Shown here in pieces: positions 4,580 to 7,461 of a stretch of DNA of 7,461 bases. The notes beneath the pieces were generated by a model. It worked only from the letters and a program-made list of their open reading frames with translations, ran no database searches and had not been told where the DNA came from. The stretch is taken from contig DBWC01000082.1 in the NCBI GenBank assembly GCA_002308615.1, positions 1 through 7,461 of the forward strand. The letters are read 5' to 3'. The stretch comes from Clostridiales bacterium UBA1248 (GTDB lineage Bacteria; Bacillota; Clostridia; Oscillospirales; CAG-272). Positions within the stretch are counted from its first letter, which is position 1. Every line of letters begins with the position of its first letter. The position numbers and the translations under genes are program-made.

Positions 4580-7063
4580 TCAGCGGTTAAATATATATTC
4601 TCCCGACCCGACCGTCGTCTCAACTCCGCCGAATTTTACGGTGCATTTCGTATTCGCGGGGACTCTGATTTTAAGCGTATCGCCATTTCTGTCCGAGACG
4701 ATAAGTCCGTTCACCGTCTTCAGCTCCGCGTAGACTTTTTCCGGCGCGCCGGCAAGACACGGTGAGATCTCAAAGCTCTTGAAGCCCGGCTCTGTCGGCT
4801 TTATTCCGGCTAACTGCGCGTAATACATATAAGCGAATCCGCTGTGCATCGGGTGGTCGTATGACGGGATAAATCCTTTCATACCGACGGACTTCATCTC
4901 AAGACATTCCCACAAAGACGTTGCGCCGTCGTCTAACATCGTGCCGAAATCATGGAAAGTCCTGCCGAACATTATCTTCATCGCGTCCTCGCCGAGGCCC
5001 GTTTCAAACAGCATGGGGATAAGATATTTGTTGCCGAAAATGCCCGTTGTCATCACGTATTTATCCTCGAATATCATATCGTGCGTAGCTTTTACGAGCG
5101 CTTCCCTGTCCTTTTCGGGCACGATGTGCAGCTGCCACGCACAGGCGTTTGACGCCTGGTATCCGTAACTGTGTTTTTCCTTATCATAGAAATTGCGGTT
5201 TACGGATTCTTTTATCTTTTCCGCAAGCTCTGCGAACTTCTTTCCGTCGTGACCGAGCAGCTTTGATACTTTTTCCATAATGACCGTCGTTTCATAGAAC
5301 ATGAACGTGGACGAATGCTTTACGGGGATCCTTCTCTTTCCCTCGTTGCCTATCGGCGGGCACCAGTCGCCTAAGCCCTCCGAGATTATCAGATCGTCGC
5401 TTCTGTTCTTTTCGTGCTCTATCCAGTCGCACATATATTTATAATTCTCTTCCAAAACGGCTTTATCGCCGCAGAGCATATACAGTTTATACGGGATTAT
5501 GACCTGCGCGCAGCCCCACAGAGGCGTGCCGAAGCCGCAGGTGCGTTTGCCGGGCGCAATCATCGTCCAGTCGCCGTAGACGTCGCGGCTCGTCCTGACG
5601 TCGCGCATATATTTTTCGTATGACGCAGCCATATCGTAATTATACATAGCCGTGTCGCACACGACCTCCGCGTCGCCGAGCCAGCCGCATTTCTCACGCG
5701 CCGGGCAATCCTCGGGGAAGCCGTGGTAATTTGAGCGTATCGTGCGCAGCATAACGGTTTGCAGATTATTAAGATCGTCAGATGAGGTCTCAACCTTGCC
5801 CGTCGTCTCAAAATCCGTGCTTATCGCCAGACCTTCTATCATATCCGGCTGCGGATCTCTGCCGTAGAAGCCCGTGACCTCCACGTAGCGGAAACCGTGC
5901 CAGTTGAATTCCGGCGTCCATTCCTCGCCTTTTTTGCCGGAGCATATATAAATATGCTGCTGCTGACAGTAAACGTGATAAACGCCCGTTGATCTGTAAT
6001 CGAGCTGGCCGTTTTCATCCACCGTTTCCGCAAAGCGCAACACGTACGTCGCGCCTTCCGCGCTGTGCGGCGGGCGCAGCGTGACCGTGCCGGCGTAGTT
6101 TTCGCCCATATCGTACACCCAGAGTCCGCTGTCCTCCCCGTGTATCTGCTTTATCGCCTTCGGCTTTATGCGTCTTATCACGCGGCACGGCGGCATCACA
6201 GCGCCGTGAAGCTCGCCTTTTTCCACCGTGTCGGCGACAGCCGGACGCAGATCTTCGTCTGTGAAGCCGTATTTACACCAGTCCGGTACTTCTCTTCTCG
6301 CGTCGTGTATCTCTCCGCCGTGGGCGTTGCCTAAGATCGTCGGCGAATACATCGTCTGCCAGCTTCCCGGCTCGGTATATATAACGTCTTCTTCTCCGTC
6401 CTCGTATTCGATATTCACCTGCGCGAAACAGCATATATCGCCGTATTTGAACGCCTTGTTGAACCACACGCGGCTCTGTGCGTAAAAGCCCTCTCCGCAG
6501 TGTACGCCTATGCAGTTTTTATCCTTTATAAGCGCGGTTATATCGTAAGCGCGGTACAAGACCTCTTTTTCGTAGTTTGTAAACGGCGCGTCATAGAACA
6601 CCTCGTCAACTCTTTTGCCGTTGAAATAAAGCACGCCGTAGCCGAGGCCGGCGACGTACGCCGTCGCGCGCTTTACGGTCTTTTTACAGGCGAAATCGCG
6701 TCTGAAATAAACGCACGCGCCCTCAATATGCTTTGCGGGCTTTATAAACGTACCTTTTATCTCCGGCTCCACCGCAAAGAAGCTTTCCGCAGAACACTCC
6801 CCCGCGCCCGTTTCCGACCTGGCTTTTACGGTGTATTTTTTGCCGGGCAGAAAATCGATATCGGCGGTTATATCCACCGTGTTATCGGAATCCTCTTTCT
6901 TTTCCCAGACCGGCTTTCCGTCAAGGCAGACGGTGACCGAATAGCTTGTCTGTTTAACGTCTTTTTCGTCCGAGTCGAGCTTCCAGCCGAAGCGGACTCC
7001 GCTTTTTTTGACGGCAAGCGGCTCTTTAACGCGCTGCACCGTAAGATCGTACATTTTTACCAT
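4580..7063 (-). CDS. Alpha-L-rhamnosidase, GH78 family, cytoplasmic
   Basis: This 827-residue inverting glycosidase should release terminal alpha-L-rhamnose from oligosaccharides or glycosides. Order of parts: a fibronectin-like N-terminal domain (about 1-100), the rhamnosidase N domain (about 115-290, with FNGKRVDEVFYDAPFTNYEK and GGEIHDAR), a beta-rich domain to about 415 ending in FNWHGFRYVEVTGF (386-399), the (alpha/alpha)6 catalytic barrel (about 420-755), and a small beta domain at the end. The key catalytic-region residues align with characterised GH78 enzymes: Asp452, Glu457 and Asp464 in DCPAREKCGWLGDA (452-465), and Glu719 in SLWE, the likely general base. There is no signal peptide or anchor, so the substrate must be imported, probably short rhamnosides. 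AGGAGA lies upstream of the chosen ATG (an alternative Met4 is less well spaced). It starts 15 nt past pgeF; no sugar transporter or rhamnose catabolism gene is visible here. The exact substrate is unknown. Confidence 0.95.
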   Translation of the reverse strand: MVKMYDLTVQRVKEPLAVKKSGVRFGWKLDSDEKDVKQTSYSVTVCLDGKPVWEKKEDSDNTVDITADIDFLPGKKYTVKARSETGAGECSAESFFAVEPEIKGTFIKPAKHIEGACVYFRRDFACKKTVKRATAYVAGLGYGVLYFNGKRVDEVFYDAPFTNYEKEVLYRAYDITALIKDKNCIGVHCGEGFYAQSRVWFNKAFKYGDICCFAQVNIEYEDGEEDVIYTEPGSWQTMYSPTILGNAHGGEIHDARREVPDWCKYGFTDEDLRPAVADTVEKGELHGAVMPPCRVIRRIKPKAIKQIHGEDSGLWVYDMGENYAGTVTLRPPHSAEGATYVLRFAETVDENGQLDYRSTGVYHVYCQQQHIYICSGKKGEEWTPEFNWHGFRYVEVTGFYGRDPQPDMIEGLAISTDFETTGKVETSSDDLNNLQTVMLRTIRSNYHGFPEDCPAREKCGWLGDAEVVCDTAMYNYDMAASYEKYMRDVRTSRDVYGDWTMIAPGKRTCGFGTPLWGCAQVIIPYKLYMLCGDKAVLEENYKYMCDWIEHEKNRSDDLIISEGLGDWCPPIGNEGKRRIPVKHSSTFMFYETTVIMEKVSKLLGHDGKKFAELAEKIKESVNRNFYDKEKHSYGYQASNACAWQLHIVPEKDREALVKATHDMIFEDKYVMTTGIFGNKYLIPMLFETGLGEDAMKIMFGRTFHDFGTMLDDGATSLWECLEMKSVGMKGFIPSYDHPMHSGFAYMYYAQLAGIKPTEPGFKSFEISPCLAGAPEKVYAELKTVNGLIVSDRNGDTLKIRVPANTKCTVKFGGVETTVGSGEYIFNR

Positions 7064-7078
7064 AGCTTTTTTCTCCTG

Positions 7079-7461
7079 TTATTTTTTTATTCCTATAACG
7101 CTCATCATAGTTCCGCGTGAATTTCCCTGCCGCCTGTGCGAAAAGTATTTTTCACCGCTGTGGCAGGTACACTCTTCACATACGAAAATATTATTTTCAA
7201 GCAATCCCATATCAAGCAGGATCGCCTTGTTCATACCGCTTATATCCGCGCGATACGCGCCGTTTTCCTTTTTTATAAAGCGCAGAAGCTCCGGCGCGTT
7301 TTGCTCAAATTCCGCGACGAAATCTTCTTTGACCTCAAAACAGCACGGCTTTATGCATGGTCCGAGCGCGGCGATTATATTGCCCGCCTTCGCCCCGAGC
7401 TTTATCATCTCACACACGGTGTTTTTCGCTATGCCTTTCACCGTGCCGCGCCAGCCGGCGT
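7079..7461 (-). CDS. pgeF: PgeF/YfiH laccase-domain protein, C-terminal half (5' part beyond window)
   Basis: Members of this family (YfiH, YlmD, human FAMIN/LACC1) act on purine nucleosides as metal-dependent phosphorylase/deaminase enzymes. The E. coli protein is also described as a peptidoglycan editing factor. The 126 residues seen are about the last half of a protein usually near 270. They begin with the hallmark AGWRGT, continue with LGPCIKPCCFEV and RADISGMNKAILLDMGL, and end with CTCHSGEKYFSHRRQGNSRG before the stop at 7079. The metal-binding His and Cys residues of the family lie mostly before this point. The partial codon at the edge reads xAC, which fits the histidine that normally precedes AGWRG. 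It is upstream of the rhamnosidase by 15 nt, so the two are likely cotranscribed, although no metabolic link is obvious. Confidence 0.93.
   Translation of the reverse strand, partial: AGWRGTVKGIAKNTVCEMIKLGAKAGNIIAALGPCIKPCCFEVKEDFVAEFEQNAPELLRFIKKENGAYRADISGMNKAILLDMGLLENNIFVCEECTCHSGEKYFSHRRQGNSRGTMMSVIGIKK

Noticed and set aside
6500..7120. 206-residue open frame on the plus strand across the rhamnosidase N-terminus
   Set aside because: It overlaps a strongly supported gene in antisense, and its composition (many Arg, Phe and His residues) is typical of a shadow frame.

Overview
The window looks like a chromosomal segment from an anaerobic, medium-GC Gram-positive bacterium, most likely a gut Clostridia lineage. 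This is an inference from four things: an infC gene with the Firmicutes-type L20 attenuator leader, strong AGGAGG-type ribosome binding sites, a lipoprotein serpin, and GC-rich palindromic intergenic repeats. No species can be named from the sequence alone. Every recognisable gene is on the minus strand, so transcription runs from the right edge to the left.

From right to left, in transcription order, the window holds the following. (1) 7461-7079 is the 3' half of a pgeF/YfiH (laccase-domain) gene. (2) 7063-4580 is a complete cytoplasmic GH78-type alpha-L-rhamnosidase, 15 nt behind pgeF. (3) 4581-4442 is a cluster of four GC-rich palindromic repeats that starts at the rhamnosidase stop codon. 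(4) 4367-2043 is a compact three-gene operon: a small membrane-anchored protein of unknown function, a LolD/MacB-type ABC ATPase, and a short FtsX-family permease, with gaps of 11 and 4 nt. (5) 2042-1917 is a spacer with two inverted repeats. (6) 1916-612 is a lipid-anchored serpin with a well-formed inhibitory hinge and a predicted P1 tyrosine. (7) 579-405 is a perfect-consensus vegetative promoter and a roughly 140-nt attenuator leader. (8) 404-1 is infC, cut by the left edge, which appears to start at a rare ATC codon.

The ABC operon and the serpin may form one envelope-facing unit, because no convincing terminator separates them, but this is not proven. The infC unit is independent. Its leader contains a terminator stem and an upstream copy of the complementary sequence, as expected for L20-mediated attenuation of infC-rpmI-rplT. 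The ATC start adds a second likely layer, autogenous control by IF-3.

I see no CRISPR array, tRNA, rRNA, insertion sequence, phage gene or clear new defence system. The points most worth a second look are the infC double control, the surface serpin and its target, the palindrome cluster, and the unexplained small protein coupled to the ABC transporter.
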